Source: Desulfobulbus propionicus (GTDB lineage Bacteria; Desulfobacterota; Desulfobulbia; Desulfobulbales; Desulfobulbaceae). Taken from it: DNA of 32,009 nucleotides. The stretch is taken from NCBI GenBank assembly GCA_002746685.1, contig PDQK01000018.1:1-32009 (forward strand). The letters are read 5' to 3'. A program made the position numbers and the translations under genes. This document shows, in pieces, positions 6,182-14,797 of the stretch; positions within the stretch are counted from its first letter, which is position 1, and every line of letters begins with the position of its first letter. Below the pieces are notes generated by a model. The model was not told the origin of the DNA, made no database searches, and saw only the letters and a program-made list of their open reading frames with translations.

Positions 6182-6897
6182 TATTTTATCCCAATATAGA
6201 TGGAAACAATGCCAAAGGTAAGCGGAATACGGCGGACATCTTTGAAACCGGCCTCTCGCATCATGGAGAGTAACTCTTGTGGCTCATAAAAGGCTGCGAT
6301 GGAAGATGCCAGGTATTCATAGGCTTCCTTGTCCCCTGAAACAACACCAGCAACAGCAGGTAAAACTTTGTTTAAGTAAAAAGTGTACATGGGCTTAACT
6401 ATAGGGTTAGTTGGCCTTGAAAACTCTAGAATAAGGAGTTTTCCAGTGGGTTTTAACACCCGGTGCATTTCCTGCAAGCCGATTAAGGTTCGCGACAGGT
6501 TGCGCACTCCAAAGGCAACGGTACACCCCCAAAAGGCATTATCTGCTGCAGGAATTTCTTCACCATCACCACAGACAGGGGTAATACGCGATTTTCGCTC
6601 ATCATTTGGTAAGGTTTTTACTCCAGCGTAGAGCATGTCCTGGCAAAAATCAATGGAAACAACTTCTCGCTTTTTCGCTTGTCTGGCAAGCTCTAAGGAT
6701 AAGGGCAAGGTACCAGCACAGAGATCAAGTACAGCTCCTGCGGGAAACGCTTTGAGCATTCTGGTGGTTTTCCACCGCCAGTACCGGTCAATCTGAAAAG
6801 AAAGCAATGAATTAAGAAGATCGTAGCGATTACTGATGGAAGAGAATTTTTCCCGAACAAATTGCTTTTTCCCTTCAGGAGCATCTATATTTTGCAT
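6181..6897 (-). CDS. menG: Demethylmenaquinone methyltransferase MenG/UbiE
   Basis: The product of 238 residues is a class I SAM-dependent methyltransferase of the UbiE/MenG family, catalysing the last step of menaquinone synthesis. The N-terminal FSSISNRYDLLNSLLSFQID and the mid-protein VAFGVRNLS are family signatures. The C-terminal YEYLASSIAAF and EAGFKDVRRIPLTFGIVSIY also fit. The SAM loop reads VLDLCAGTLPLS (56-67), where most members have a GTGD-type ending; this may be a lineage variant or slightly altered cofactor binding. Context (menaquinone operon) favours demethylmenaquinone over a ubiquinone precursor as substrate. 45 bp separate it from mqnA upstream, the widest gap in the operon. 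No strong ribosome binding site is evident. Confidence 0.92.
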   Translation of the reverse strand: MQNIDAPEGKKQFVREKFSSISNRYDLLNSLLSFQIDRYWRWKTTRMLKAFPAGAVLDLCAGTLPLSLELARQAKKREVVSIDFCQDMLYAGVKTLPNDERKSRITPVCGDGEEIPAADNAFWGCTVAFGVRNLSRTLIGLQEMHRVLKPTGKLLILEFSRPTNPIVKPMYTFYLNKVLPAVAGVVSGDKEAYEYLASSIAAFYEPQELLSMMREAGFKDVRRIPLTFGIVSIYIGIK

Positions 6898-6942
6898 AAG
6901 GTGTACACTTTATTTTACTGAAATTCAGTTATTACCAGCTTG

Positions 6943-7767
6943 TTAAGAAAATATTTTCAGCGGCAGCGAAGCTGGAGAAACCTCTCCTCGCTTCACCAGT
7001 TGCTTGTAAAAAAGCTCAAGTCCCTGGATTTTATCCGCAGTAAGGTCATGCTGGATGCCATTGAGATAGGCTGAGCACATTTCACAATCCATGGGGATAC
7101 GTCTGGCAACCCGATCACAAATTTCGGCCATCTGCTGCACTCCCTTTTTCCGGCATTCAACAAAGGTCTCACGAATGGCTCTGGCGGTCTGCTCGTGTTT
7201 ATCAAGGTATTCCTGACGGACCGCACATACTGAGAAAACAAAAGGGAGGCCGGTTTGCTGAAACCATGCGTCTGCCAGGTCAAGCTGCACAGGATACCGA
7301 TTTTCAAAGCGGAGTCTCAATGCATCGTCACCAATGGCAAGCACGCCAGCAATGCTACGGTCTTCTTTTTCAGCACTATAAGCGTCTCCCACCGTATAGA
7401 CTGGATGCGCCTTATAATATTCTTCCAACAATATACGGCCAAGGCAGACAGATGTACCAGATTGACCAGTCAACACAATTGGTTTCAGGTGAAGCTCCTC
7501 TATGGGAAGCTTTGAAAAAAGATATACACTGCCCACCGGTCCTGTTGCGCTGATGGAAAGATCAGCAAAAATCTGATACTGTTCCGGCCTGGCAGCATAC
7601 TCATAGGATGAAACAAACCCCATATCAATTTCACCTGCGGCAAGCATCGTGTTCAGCTCACTTGGCTGCCCTTCAATAATCTGCCAGGACTCCGGGTGTT
7701 CCATCTCTTTCCACACCTCATACAGCGGGGCCGTGTTGATATAGTTTACCATGCCTATACGTGCCAT
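6943..7767 (-). CDS. mqnA: Chorismate dehydratase MqnA
   Basis: This 274-residue cytoplasmic protein matches MqnA, which removes water from chorismate to give 3-[(1-carboxyvinyl)oxy]benzoate, the first committed step of the futalosine route. The N-terminal RIGMVNYINTAPLYE is the family start. Other hallmarks are LTGQSGTSVCLGRILLEEYY, LAIGDDALRL and AWFQQTGLPFVFSVCAVR. The fold is the periplasmic-binding-protein type without a signal peptide. The start at 7767 lies inside the end of the deaminase gene, a 13-bp overlap. A second ATG at 7752 would remove the conserved RIG and is less likely. Confidence 0.94.
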   Translation of the reverse strand: MARIGMVNYINTAPLYEVWKEMEHPESWQIIEGQPSELNTMLAAGEIDMGFVSSYEYAARPEQYQIFADLSISATGPVGSVYLFSKLPIEELHLKPIVLTGQSGTSVCLGRILLEEYYKAHPVYTVGDAYSAEKEDRSIAGVLAIGDDALRLRFENRYPVQLDLADAWFQQTGLPFVFSVCAVRQEYLDKHEQTARAIRETFVECRKKGVQQMAEICDRVARRIPMDCEMCSAYLNGIQHDLTADKIQGLELFYKQLVKRGEVSPASLPLKIFS

Positions 7768-8996
7768 TGCTTACTCCCGGACATGCTTTTTATACGCACT
7801 GGTTGGATTGCGCTTCCTGTAGTAACTAGATACTCCATAACGTCCTCTGCTGAAGCCATAGGCCCTGGTAACTGGATGCTCAGCATTTCTGGCAATTTCC
7901 CCCTGGAAAGCGTACCCAGAGTTGCTGCAATGCCCAATGCCTGCGCACCGCCCAAAGTGGCCATGGAAAAAATGGTCTCAGGTAAAACACCTGGATGCTC
8001 CTCAGCAAGCAGCTGCATTTCACGCCATAAGGAAATCTCAGGGTTACTTGCCAGGCTATCCGTACCAAGGGCTGGCAATATACCCGCATTCACCATTTTT
8101 TGCACCGGTGCTCTCCCAACATCAAGGAACCTGTTACTTCCTGGACAAAGACAGATATGCGCTTTTTTACGCGCAATCAGCTCTATTTCCCCATCGCTTA
8201 AATGCACGCAATGCACGCACAGGGTTTGTTCATCCAGCAAACCAAGCTTATCAAGATAAGCAACAGCCCCTGATGCACCAACTTCTGGTAAAAAACGCTC
8301 GTCCCAAAACCCTCTGTCGCACAGGAACGCAACCATTTCACCTGTTCCCTGTTGCACCATTTCCACCTCTGCTTTGGTTTCAGCAACATGAATGGAAAAA
8401 ACAGCGTCCTGTTGTTTACAACGGTTTTTCAAAGCCATAAGCAATACTTTATGGGTGGAATATAGAGCGTGCCCCGTACAGAGGATGTTCTGCTCTTCAG
8501 CATCTAATCGTGATACATTGTTTTCCAGGTGATCTCCAGCAAACCCCAGATACTCCTTACAGGGAAAAAGGAAGCCCTGGAACTCCTGGGTGAGTTCAGC
8601 AACCACCGGTGTGTTTCCGATATCAAGAATCGCACTCACACCATCATTGTACTGCTTTTTAAGTTGCTTAAGAGCAGCATTGCTTACCTCCTTGCCCATT
8701 GCACCTCTTTTTGCACGTAAAGAGACAAGGGCAAGAATCCATTGGGTAAAATGGGAAGGTGATGCGCCTTGGCCGAGTTCCTTCAGGGAGGAAAGCTCAA
8801 GATGGATATGAGCATTTACCAGAGGCGGGGTAAGTACAGCTCCATGATGGGCAACACATTGTGCTTCCGGGAAAGCTTGCAGCAGGGTTTTACGGGAACC
8901 CACCGCTGCAATACCATCTTGAAAGAGTGCTACTCCACCATTTTTTATGGGTGGTTCAGCGACAGGAACAACCCACTCACCAGTGTGAATTTCCAT
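7755..8996 (-). CDS. Amidohydrolase, probable aminofutalosine deaminase (MqnX-like)
   Basis: The 413-residue product is an amidohydrolase-superfamily metal enzyme. The metal ligands are visible as NAHIHLEL (H63, H65), a later HVAET and a C-terminal GTDSLASNP with the catalytic aspartate. The N-terminal WVVPV-EPPI and the SRFL-like CPGSNRFLDVG segment are typical of the deaminase that converts aminofutalosine to futalosine. Placement between mqnC and mqnA supports that role over guanine or SAH deamination. I chose ATG 8996, which gives MEIHTGEWVVPV, the usual family start; a GTG at 9008 is an alternative, and neither has a good ribosome binding site. It lies 29 bp after mqnC. Confidence 0.85.
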   Translation of the reverse strand: MEIHTGEWVVPVAEPPIKNGGVALFQDGIAAVGSRKTLLQAFPEAQCVAHHGAVLTPPLVNAHIHLELSSLKELGQGASPSHFTQWILALVSLRAKRGAMGKEVSNAALKQLKKQYNDGVSAILDIGNTPVVAELTQEFQGFLFPCKEYLGFAGDHLENNVSRLDAEEQNILCTGHALYSTHKVLLMALKNRCKQQDAVFSIHVAETKAEVEMVQQGTGEMVAFLCDRGFWDERFLPEVGASGAVAYLDKLGLLDEQTLCVHCVHLSDGEIELIARKKAHICLCPGSNRFLDVGRAPVQKMVNAGILPALGTDSLASNPEISLWREMQLLAEEHPGVLPETIFSMATLGGAQALGIAATLGTLSRGKLPEMLSIQLPGPMASAEDVMEYLVTTGSAIQPVRIKSMSGSKQWHV

Positions 8997-9025
8997 TGTG
9001 GTAGCCACGAAAGAGCAACAGTTGA

Positions 9026-10087
9026 TTAAACCAGCGAATAATCCATTAAACGTTGTTTTGGGGTAAACCCGGCATCGCGCACCAGGCGCTGAATTTCCTT
9101 TTCAGAGAGCCTGAAATGGACACCTGCTGCAGCGACCACATTTTCCTCAATCATGGTGGAACCAAAATCATTGGCTCCAAAAAACAGGGAGAGTTGCGCT
9201 ATCTTAGGTCCCTGGGTAACCCAGGAGGCCTGGACATTATCAAAATTATCCAGGTATATCCGGCTTAAGGCAAGCATTCTCAGGTAGGAAAACGACGATA
9301 CTTTTTCTATGGTTCTGCTTTCTGCAAGCGGGGTATGATCGGGCTGAAAGGTCCAGGGAATAAAGGCTGTGAACCCTTTTGTACGATCCTGCAGTTCCCG
9401 CAAACGCCGCAGGTGCTCAAGGCGTTCCTCGCCCGTTTCGATGTGCCCATACATCATGGTTGCTGTGGTTCGCAAACCAAGGTTATGCGCCTGTTCCATG
9501 ATGGATATCCACTGATCAGCATCGCATTTTCGAGGTGCAAGCTCTTTGCGAACCCGATTGGAAAGAATTTCCGCACCACCACCTGGAATAGAACCCAAAC
9601 CGGCATCCATTAGCCTCTGGATCACCTCTTTGGTGGACAGGCCGGATAATTGAGCAAAATGGTACACCTCAGGAGGCGAAAATCCGTGAATATGGATTCC
9701 CGTCTTTTTCATGGCACGAAGCATATCCTCGTAATACTCCAGCGGTTTATCGGGGTGTAATCCGCCCTGGAGCAAAATCTGGGTGCCGCCAAGCTCCTGG
9801 GTTTCCCGTATTTTATCGAGCAGCTGTTCCAGGCTGAGCAATTCACCTGACCTGGCTTCAGGAGCCTTGAAAAACGCACAAAATTTACACGCAGACACAC
9901 AAATATCCGTGTAGTTGATATTGCGATCTACAACGTAGGTGACGACAGGCTCAGGGTGAAGCCGTTTACGAATACTGTTGGCCAGAAAACCGAGCTGGTG
10001 CAGGTCTGCATGGTTTTCCAGCAGGCGATATTCGTCATCACTGATACGCTCGCCCTGCTCTATTTTGGTTATGATTGGAGTAAGCAT
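9026..10087 (-). CDS. mqnC: Cyclic dehypoxanthine futalosine synthase MqnC, radical SAM
   Basis: The 353-residue enzyme carries the radical-SAM cluster motif C63-x3-C67-x2-C70 in DICVSACKFCAFF. Several motifs distinguish MqnC from its paralogue MqnE: ILLQGGLHPD, HGFSPPEVYHFA, GSIPGGGAEIL, TTATMMYGHIET and FIPWTFQPD. It cyclises dehypoxanthine futalosine using the 5'-deoxyadenosyl radical. The C-terminal domain is the CofH/MqnC-type extension (VHFRLSEKEIQRLVRDAGF). Length is normal. Six bases separate it from mqnE, so they are cotranscribed. The substrate is made by MqnB-type hydrolysis of futalosine, whose gene is absent here. Confidence 0.95.
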   Translation of the reverse strand: MLTPIITKIEQGERISDDEYRLLENHADLHQLGFLANSIRKRLHPEPVVTYVVDRNINYTDICVSACKFCAFFKAPEARSGELLSLEQLLDKIRETQELGGTQILLQGGLHPDKPLEYYEDMLRAMKKTGIHIHGFSPPEVYHFAQLSGLSTKEVIQRLMDAGLGSIPGGGAEILSNRVRKELAPRKCDADQWISIMEQAHNLGLRTTATMMYGHIETGEERLEHLRRLRELQDRTKGFTAFIPWTFQPDHTPLAESRTIEKVSSFSYLRMLALSRIYLDNFDNVQASWVTQGPKIAQLSLFFGANDFGSTMIEENVVAAAGVHFRLSEKEIQRLVRDAGFTPKQRLMDYSLV

Positions 10088-10093
10088 CGTGAC

Positions 10094-11188
10094 CTAAAAG
10101 GTTGCTAACACGTTATACAGCGTATCCCGCTCTATGGGTTTACGTCCTGCTTCCCTGATCAGCCGAATCAAGGTCTTATGCCCAAGCCCCTGAGCGGTTT
10201 CAGCTCCAGCCATATGGGTGATAACCTCTTCCTTGACCGTACCATCCATGTCGTCAGCACCAAAAGAAAGGGCTACCTGAGCAAGCTTGGGCCCAATCAT
10301 CACCCAGTATGCCTTAATATGGGGGAAATTATCCAGCATCAAGCGGCTTACTGCAATGTTTTTCAGATCATTGATTCCTGTGGTGTTGGAATGCTCGGAC
10401 ATTGCAGTATTTTTCGGATGAAAGGCAAGGGGAATGAAAGCGAGGAATCCGCCGGTTTCATCCTGGGCTTTGCGCAGGGCGTCAAGATGTTCCAGTCGTT
10501 CATCAATGGTTTCAATATGTCCGTAGAGCATGGTGGCATTGGTGTGCAAACCATGCCGGTGAGCGGTTTTCGCAATTTCTATCCAGCCTTCTCCTGGGAG
10601 TTTATCAGGACAGGTAATCTCACGAATTCGGGGGTTGAACACCTCAGCTCCACCGCCTGGTAACGAGCCGAGTCCTGCATCCTTTAAGATCTCAATGGTT
10701 TCGTCCACTGGTTTACCGGCAAGACTCGCCAGATGATGAATTTCCACGCAGGTAAACGCCTGAATATGCAGCTCCGGACGAGCCTCTTTGATGACTTTCA
10801 GCAAATCGACATAATAGGAAAAGGGGAGATCTGGATGAATACCGCCCACCATGTGGACTTCAGTAATGGGCTCATCAAGACGCTCTTCCACTTTTTTGCG
10901 TACATCCTCAACCGTCATCTCATAGGCGAGTTTATGCCCTTTTTCCCGTCCAAAAGCACAGAACTTACACAGATTGGTACAGACATTGGAATAGTTGATA
11001 TGCTGGTTGTAGATAAAAAAAGCATCATCACCGTTTTTTCGTTGGCGGACAATGTTGGCCAGATACCCCAGCGCAAGGATATCAGAGCATTCATAAAGCT
11101 CTTTTCCTTCTGCTATGGAGATTCGCTGCTCATTACGAACCTTTTCAAGAATGTGACCAAGGCCTGCCTGTTCTATATATTTATCCAT
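10094..11188 (-). CDS. mqnE: Aminofutalosine synthase MqnE, radical SAM
   Basis: The 364-residue product is the second radical-SAM enzyme of the pathway. It adds the adenosyl radical to the MqnA product to make aminofutalosine. The cluster cysteines are C70, C74 and C77 in SNVCTNLCKFCAFG. MqnE signatures are HMVGGIHPDLPF, QAFTCVEIHHLA, GSLPGGGAEVF, TNATMLYGHIET and FIPLAFHPKNT. It is the first gene of the eight-gene minus-strand operon. Its start lies only 33 bp after the terminator T-tract of the sigma-factor gene, so its promoter must overlap that terminator, lie inside the sigma gene, or be absent with readthrough supplying message. Confidence 0.95.
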   Translation of the reverse strand: MDKYIEQAGLGHILEKVRNEQRISIAEGKELYECSDILALGYLANIVRQRKNGDDAFFIYNQHINYSNVCTNLCKFCAFGREKGHKLAYEMTVEDVRKKVEERLDEPITEVHMVGGIHPDLPFSYYVDLLKVIKEARPELHIQAFTCVEIHHLASLAGKPVDETIEILKDAGLGSLPGGGAEVFNPRIREITCPDKLPGEGWIEIAKTAHRHGLHTNATMLYGHIETIDERLEHLDALRKAQDETGGFLAFIPLAFHPKNTAMSEHSNTTGINDLKNIAVSRLMLDNFPHIKAYWVMIGPKLAQVALSFGADDMDGTVKEEVITHMAGAETAQGLGHKTLIRLIREAGRKPIERDTLYNVLATF

Positions 11189-11221
11189 GTTTCCGCACCT
11201 GCTTACAAAAACGCATAAACG

Positions 11222-11259
11222 AGAAAAAAATAAAGCCCCTTGATACCATCAAGGGGCTT
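11222..11259 (-). terminator. Intrinsic terminator of the sigma-factor gene
   Basis: On the minus strand a perfect 11-bp stem (AAGCCCCTTGA with TCAAGGGGCTT) and a 5-base loop are followed by TTTATTTTTTTCTC. It lies 25 bp after the sigma stop codon. This is a textbook rho-independent terminator. Confidence 0.92.
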
Positions 11260-11284
11260 CATGTTCATACACATGTTGTTCCTG

Positions 11285-12601
11285 CTAATCAAGAAAATAG
11301 CGCAGTTTATCTCTTCTGCTGGAGTGGCGCAGCCTGTTGAGTGCTTTTTTCTCAATCTGACGAATCCGTTCACGGGAAACATTGAACCGTTTACCGATCT
11401 CTTCAAGCGTGTACTCCGCCTTTTCACCAATCCCGAAACGGAGGCGGATAATTTTTTCCTCGCGTTCGGTTAACGTAGAGAGCACCTCAGTAACCCGGTG
11501 TGCCAACTCACGGTTTTGAACAGCATCGTAAGGAGATTCAGATTCCTGGTTTTCAAGAAAATCACCTAAAGTGGAATCATCATCACCGACCGGGGTTTCC
11601 AGCGAAATAGGTTCCCGCGATGCTTCAAGAATTGCCAGGATCTTATCCATGGGCAAATCGGTCATCTTGGAAATTTCAACCGGTGTAGGTTCTCGGCCAA
11701 GCTCCTTTAAGAGCGAATAAAAGGCCTTGAAAAACTGGCTCCGCAACTCCAGAAAGTGAACCGGCAACCTGATGGTCCGGGTTTTATCCAGAATAGCTCT
11801 GGTAATAGCCTGCCTGATCCACCATGAAGCATAGGTGGAAAACTTGTTCCCTTTTTTATAATCAAAACGAAACACAGCACGCATGAGCCCCAGGTTACCT
11901 TCCTGGATCAAATCAGCCAGGGTGAGCCCTTGATGCATATACCGCTTGGCAATGGAAACCACAAGCCGCAGATTCGCCCGAATCATGCAGTCTTTGGCCA
12001 CCTCAATGGAGCGATTATACGCCTCCAACTTGGTGTTTAAGGTAAACAGCTCCCTGGTATCAGGATGATTACGGCTTGCAATATTGACACAATGCCGCAT
12101 ATAGTTAAGCTGCTGTTTTTTAGGCTTTAAGGTAGGGTCACGTCGCTGCCAGAGATCAATCCGCTCGACCAGCATGGAAATTTCCCTGGTGCCGGACTCA
12201 TCAGTTCGAATGGCCTCAATGATGGCATCAAATCCTTCGCGGATTGTTTTGGAATACTTGGCTTCCTCCTCAGGAGTGAGAAGATCAAACTGGCCCATCT
12301 CTCTGAGATAGGTTGTTGTCGTTTCTTCTGACTCGTGTTCTTCACTGTCAGGTAAAACTTCAGTGGTAGCCTCTTCTGGAGTCTTTTTTCCTGTCCACTC
12401 TTCGCCTGAAAGCGTTTTTCGTTTACCGGAATCTTCCTGGGTAACAATTTCTATGTTGTTTTCGCCTAGAAAATCGAATAATTCTTCTATGGCACCCGGA
12501 TCGTTTATTTTTTCAGGAAGTAACTCGTTGAGATGCTGGAAAGTAATGCAGCCCTCATCCTTACTAGCTTCAAGAAGGTCATTTTTGATACCTGCTAGCA
12601 C
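11285..12601 (-). CDS. RNA polymerase sigma-70 family factor, RpoD/RpoS-like, 438 aa
   Basis: This directs RNA polymerase to promoters. The N-terminus (about 10-55) resembles sigma region 1.1, followed by an acidic linker. Region 1.2 starts at YLREMGQFDLLTPEEE (98 on), and regions 2.1-2.4 run from about 200 to 285 with KFSTYASWWIRQAITRAI. Region 4.2 is YTLEEIGKRFNVSRERIRQI (397-416). It lacks the long non-conserved insert of E. coli RpoD (613 aa). It may be a compact primary factor or a secondary RpoD/RpoS-like factor; the absence of dnaG next door slightly favours the latter. The start is GTG at 12601, with GGGGGAG seven bases upstream and no in-frame ATG before it. Confidence 0.92.
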   Translation of the reverse strand: MLAGIKNDLLEASKDEGCITFQHLNELLPEKINDPGAIEELFDFLGENNIEIVTQEDSGKRKTLSGEEWTGKKTPEEATTEVLPDSEEHESEETTTTYLREMGQFDLLTPEEEAKYSKTIREGFDAIIEAIRTDESGTREISMLVERIDLWQRRDPTLKPKKQQLNYMRHCVNIASRNHPDTRELFTLNTKLEAYNRSIEVAKDCMIRANLRLVVSIAKRYMHQGLTLADLIQEGNLGLMRAVFRFDYKKGNKFSTYASWWIRQAITRAILDKTRTIRLPVHFLELRSQFFKAFYSLLKELGREPTPVEISKMTDLPMDKILAILEASREPISLETPVGDDDSTLGDFLENQESESPYDAVQNRELAHRVTEVLSTLTEREEKIIRLRFGIGEKAEYTLEEIGKRFNVSRERIRQIEKKALNRLRHSSRRDKLRYFLD

Positions 12602-12797
12602 CTGCCTTCTCCCCCCACAACGTATATGGAAAATAAAATTCTATTAAAAAGCACAAAGAATATATTAACCTAATGCGCATGGCATGAAAAATCAACTCCT
12701 TATCCAGCTGTTTTGTATGATAACCACCAGCAGGCCTACCAACCGCCTGTTATAACACAACAAAACTCTCAGGCTCCACCTTATAAGGAAAAATATT

Positions 12798-14381
12798 ATG
12801 TCGCTATCCATTGCATCATTACTTCACCAAAGAGCAAGTGGTATCCTCCTTCCCCTGTTTTCCCTGCCTGGTCCTTTTGGTATTGGAGATATTGGACCTA
12901 CGGCATTTCGCTTTATTGATTTTCTTGCCCAGGCCGGTCAGTGTTATTGGCAAATTTTACCTGTGGGACCAACAGCAGCAGCATTTTGCAATTCTCCCTA
13001 CATGAGTCCATCAGCTTTTGCCGGCAACCCTCTTTATATCAGTCCTGAGCGTCTTGTCACAAAAGGATTACTTGAGCCAGGTGAGGTACTGGTTACCGTT
13101 GATGCCGAGCATGCTGTAGATTACAAACAAGCTGCTCACCTTAAGCAAAAACTACTGCGCCTGGCATGGCAGCGATTTGATGCCAGCCCCCGAAGAGGTG
13201 AACTGAAGACCTTTATCACTGATCACCCATGGGTAGAAGACTATAGCCTCTTTCAAGCCTGTAAAAAACACTGTCACAACCAGGCGTGGTTTGAATGGCC
13301 CAAAGGACTCAAAAAACGCCAACCTGAAGCACTGAAAAAAATTGTTCAGGATTATCAGGATGATGTGGAATATTTCACCTTTGAACAATATCTGTTTTTC
13401 AGTCAATGGCAGGAATTAAAAGCCTATGGCAGGGAAAAAGAGGTCTCCCTTATTGGTGATATCCCCATGTATATAGCCGCAGACAGTGCAGATGCCTGGT
13501 CACAACAGGATATCTTTCAGCTTGACCCAGCAACTTCCAGACCCACCCAAGTTGCAGGTGTTCCGCCAGATTACTTCAGTAAAACCGGACAGCTATGGGG
13601 CAACCCACTCTACAAATGGAACACCACAAAAAAAGCGACTAAAAAAGCCTTGTGGAAATGGTGGGAAGAGCGGCTCAGGCATAATTTTCTCCTGACCGAT
13701 GTGGTGCGCATTGATCACTTCAGAGGTTTTGAATCCTACTGGTCTGTTCCTGCTGAAGAAGAGACTGCCATCAACGGAAAGTGGAAAAAAGGACCTGGTT
13801 TCCCTTTTTTCAAGGAAATGAAAAAACGCATTGGGGAGCTTCCTATCATTGCAGAAGACCTTGGAACCATCACCCCGCCTGTGGAGAAGCTGCGTAAAGA
13901 CCTGAACTTTCCCGGTATGAGGATCCTGCTCTTTGCCTTTGATGGCTCACCCGATAACAGTTATCTCCCCCATTGGTATGAGCCCAACACAGTTGTGTAC
14001 ACGGGAACCCACGATAACGATACCGCAGTTGGCTGGTACATGAGTCCGGAAATAGAGGAAGAAAGCAAGAAGCAGGCAAAAAACTATGCTCATCAAACCA
14101 ACTTACACGAATCCATCTTTCATCAGGACATGATCTATCTAGCCTTATCTTCTGTCGCAAACACAGCGATTTTGCCCATGCAGGATGTGTTGGGATTTGG
14201 CAATGATTGCAGGATCAACACTCCAGGGACTGTTGCACATAACTGGCAATGGCGCTGTGCCCAACGCTTTATCACAGATGAATTAGCCAGTTGGCTATAC
14301 GATAAGACCGCATTATTTGGTCGTTTACCACAAAAAACTGTACCAAAAGGTATCCAAAAAGTGGAAACAGCTGAACCGTAA
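12798..14381 (+). CDS. malQ: 4-alpha-glucanotransferase MalQ (amylomaltase)
   Basis: The 527-residue GH77 enzyme transfers alpha-1,4-glucan segments between maltodextrins or glycogen-derived chains. The nucleophile is D306 in VVRIDHFRGF. The acid/base is E353 in IIAEDLGTIT, and the transition-state stabiliser is D406 in TGTHDND. The N-terminal GILLPLFSLPGPFGIGDIGP and NSPYMSPSAFAGNP fit the family. Size is that of the short bacterial amylomaltase (about 500-530 aa), without the N-terminal extension of E. coli MalQ. AAGGA nine bases upstream supports the start. It diverges from the sigma gene across 196 bp and is not in an obvious sugar operon, so glycogen turnover is its likely job. Confidence 0.96.
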   Translation: MSLSIASLLHQRASGILLPLFSLPGPFGIGDIGPTAFRFIDFLAQAGQCYWQILPVGPTAAAFCNSPYMSPSAFAGNPLYISPERLVTKGLLEPGEVLVTVDAEHAVDYKQAAHLKQKLLRLAWQRFDASPRRGELKTFITDHPWVEDYSLFQACKKHCHNQAWFEWPKGLKKRQPEALKKIVQDYQDDVEYFTFEQYLFFSQWQELKAYGREKEVSLIGDIPMYIAADSADAWSQQDIFQLDPATSRPTQVAGVPPDYFSKTGQLWGNPLYKWNTTKKATKKALWKWWEERLRHNFLLTDVVRIDHFRGFESYWSVPAEEETAINGKWKKGPGFPFFKEMKKRIGELPIIAEDLGTITPPVEKLRKDLNFPGMRILLFAFDGSPDNSYLPHWYEPNTVVYTGTHDNDTAVGWYMSPEIEEESKKQAKNYAHQTNLHESIFHQDMIYLALSSVANTAILPMQDVLGFGNDCRINTPGTVAHNWQWRCAQRFITDELASWLYDKTALFGRLPQKTVPKGIQKVETAEP

Positions 14382-14400
14382 ACCACCGACGAATATCTTA

Positions 14401-14429
14401 TTGACAAAACCCAGCCCTCCTCTTATAAA
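14401..14429 (+). promoter_or_regulatory. Sigma-70 promoter of the thiamine operon
   Basis: TTGACA (14401-14406) and TATAAA (14424-14429) are spaced exactly 17 bp, near consensus, placing the start site about 14436. This is right at the 5' edge of the TPP aptamer. Confidence 0.8.
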
Positions 14430-14433
14430 CTAC

Positions 14434-14520
14434 AGCAACGCTAGGGGTGCAATCTCTGCTGAGAGGAAATTCTCCAACCCTTAGAACCTGATCCGGATAA
14501 TACTGGCGAAGGGAAGCGAC
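14434..14520 (+). ncRNA. TPP riboswitch (THI element)
   Basis: The conserved core is plain to see: GGGGTGC, then CTGAGAGG, then ACCCTTAGAACCTGATC followed by CGGATAATACTGGCGAAGGG and AAGCG. A short P1 can form between CGCT (14439-14442) and AGCG (14515-14518). The aptamer binds thiamine pyrophosphate. Together with the terminator at 14550-14584 it should switch off thiS-thiC by premature termination when TPP is plentiful. Confidence 0.95.
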
Positions 14521-14549
14521 GACAAAATCTTTTATATTTTGCTCCTCTC

Positions 14550-14584
14550 AAGCCGCTTACCTTACCCGGGAAGCGGCTTTTTTT
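14550..14584 (+). terminator. Intrinsic terminator, TPP riboswitch expression platform
   Basis: AAGCCGCTT (14550-14558) pairs with AAGCGGCTT (14571-14579), and seven Ts follow. It ends 10 bases before the thiS start codon. Its position argues for transcriptional rather than purely translational riboswitch control. Confidence 0.88.
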
Positions 14585-14594
14585 ATGGTGTACT

Positions 14595-14792
14595 ATGAAT
14601 ATTCAGATAAACGGACAACAACAAGCTTCCCAGGCAGCCACACTTGGTGCATTGATTGCCGACCTGGGGTTGGAAAAAAAATCCCTGGTGGTCGAATACA
14701 ACGGTGCCATTGTCAAACAGGAAGCATGGGATGCAACACGGTTAAGCGATGGAGACACGCTTGAACTACTTAATTTTGTAGGTGGAGGATGA
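14595..14792 (+). CDS. thiS: Sulfur carrier protein ThiS
   Basis: The 65-residue ubiquitin-like protein ends in FVGGG, the C-terminal diglycine that ThiF adenylates and which becomes the thiocarboxylate sulfur donor for thiazole formation. The N-terminal MNIQINGQQ and central GDTLELLNF match ThiS. It is the first gene after the riboswitch. The Shine-Dalgarno site is poor (GGTG). Its end overlaps the nominal thiG frame. Confidence 0.93.
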   Translation: MNIQINGQQQASQAATLGALIADLGLEKKSLVVEYNGAIVKQEAWDATRLSDGDTLELLNFVGGG

Positions 14793-14797
14793 ACATC

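Noticed and set aside
4755..6897. Ubiquinone biosynthesis operon
   Set aside because: UbiA, UbiX and UbiE homologues are present, but their fusion in one operon with mqnA, mqnC and mqnE shows the product is menaquinone.
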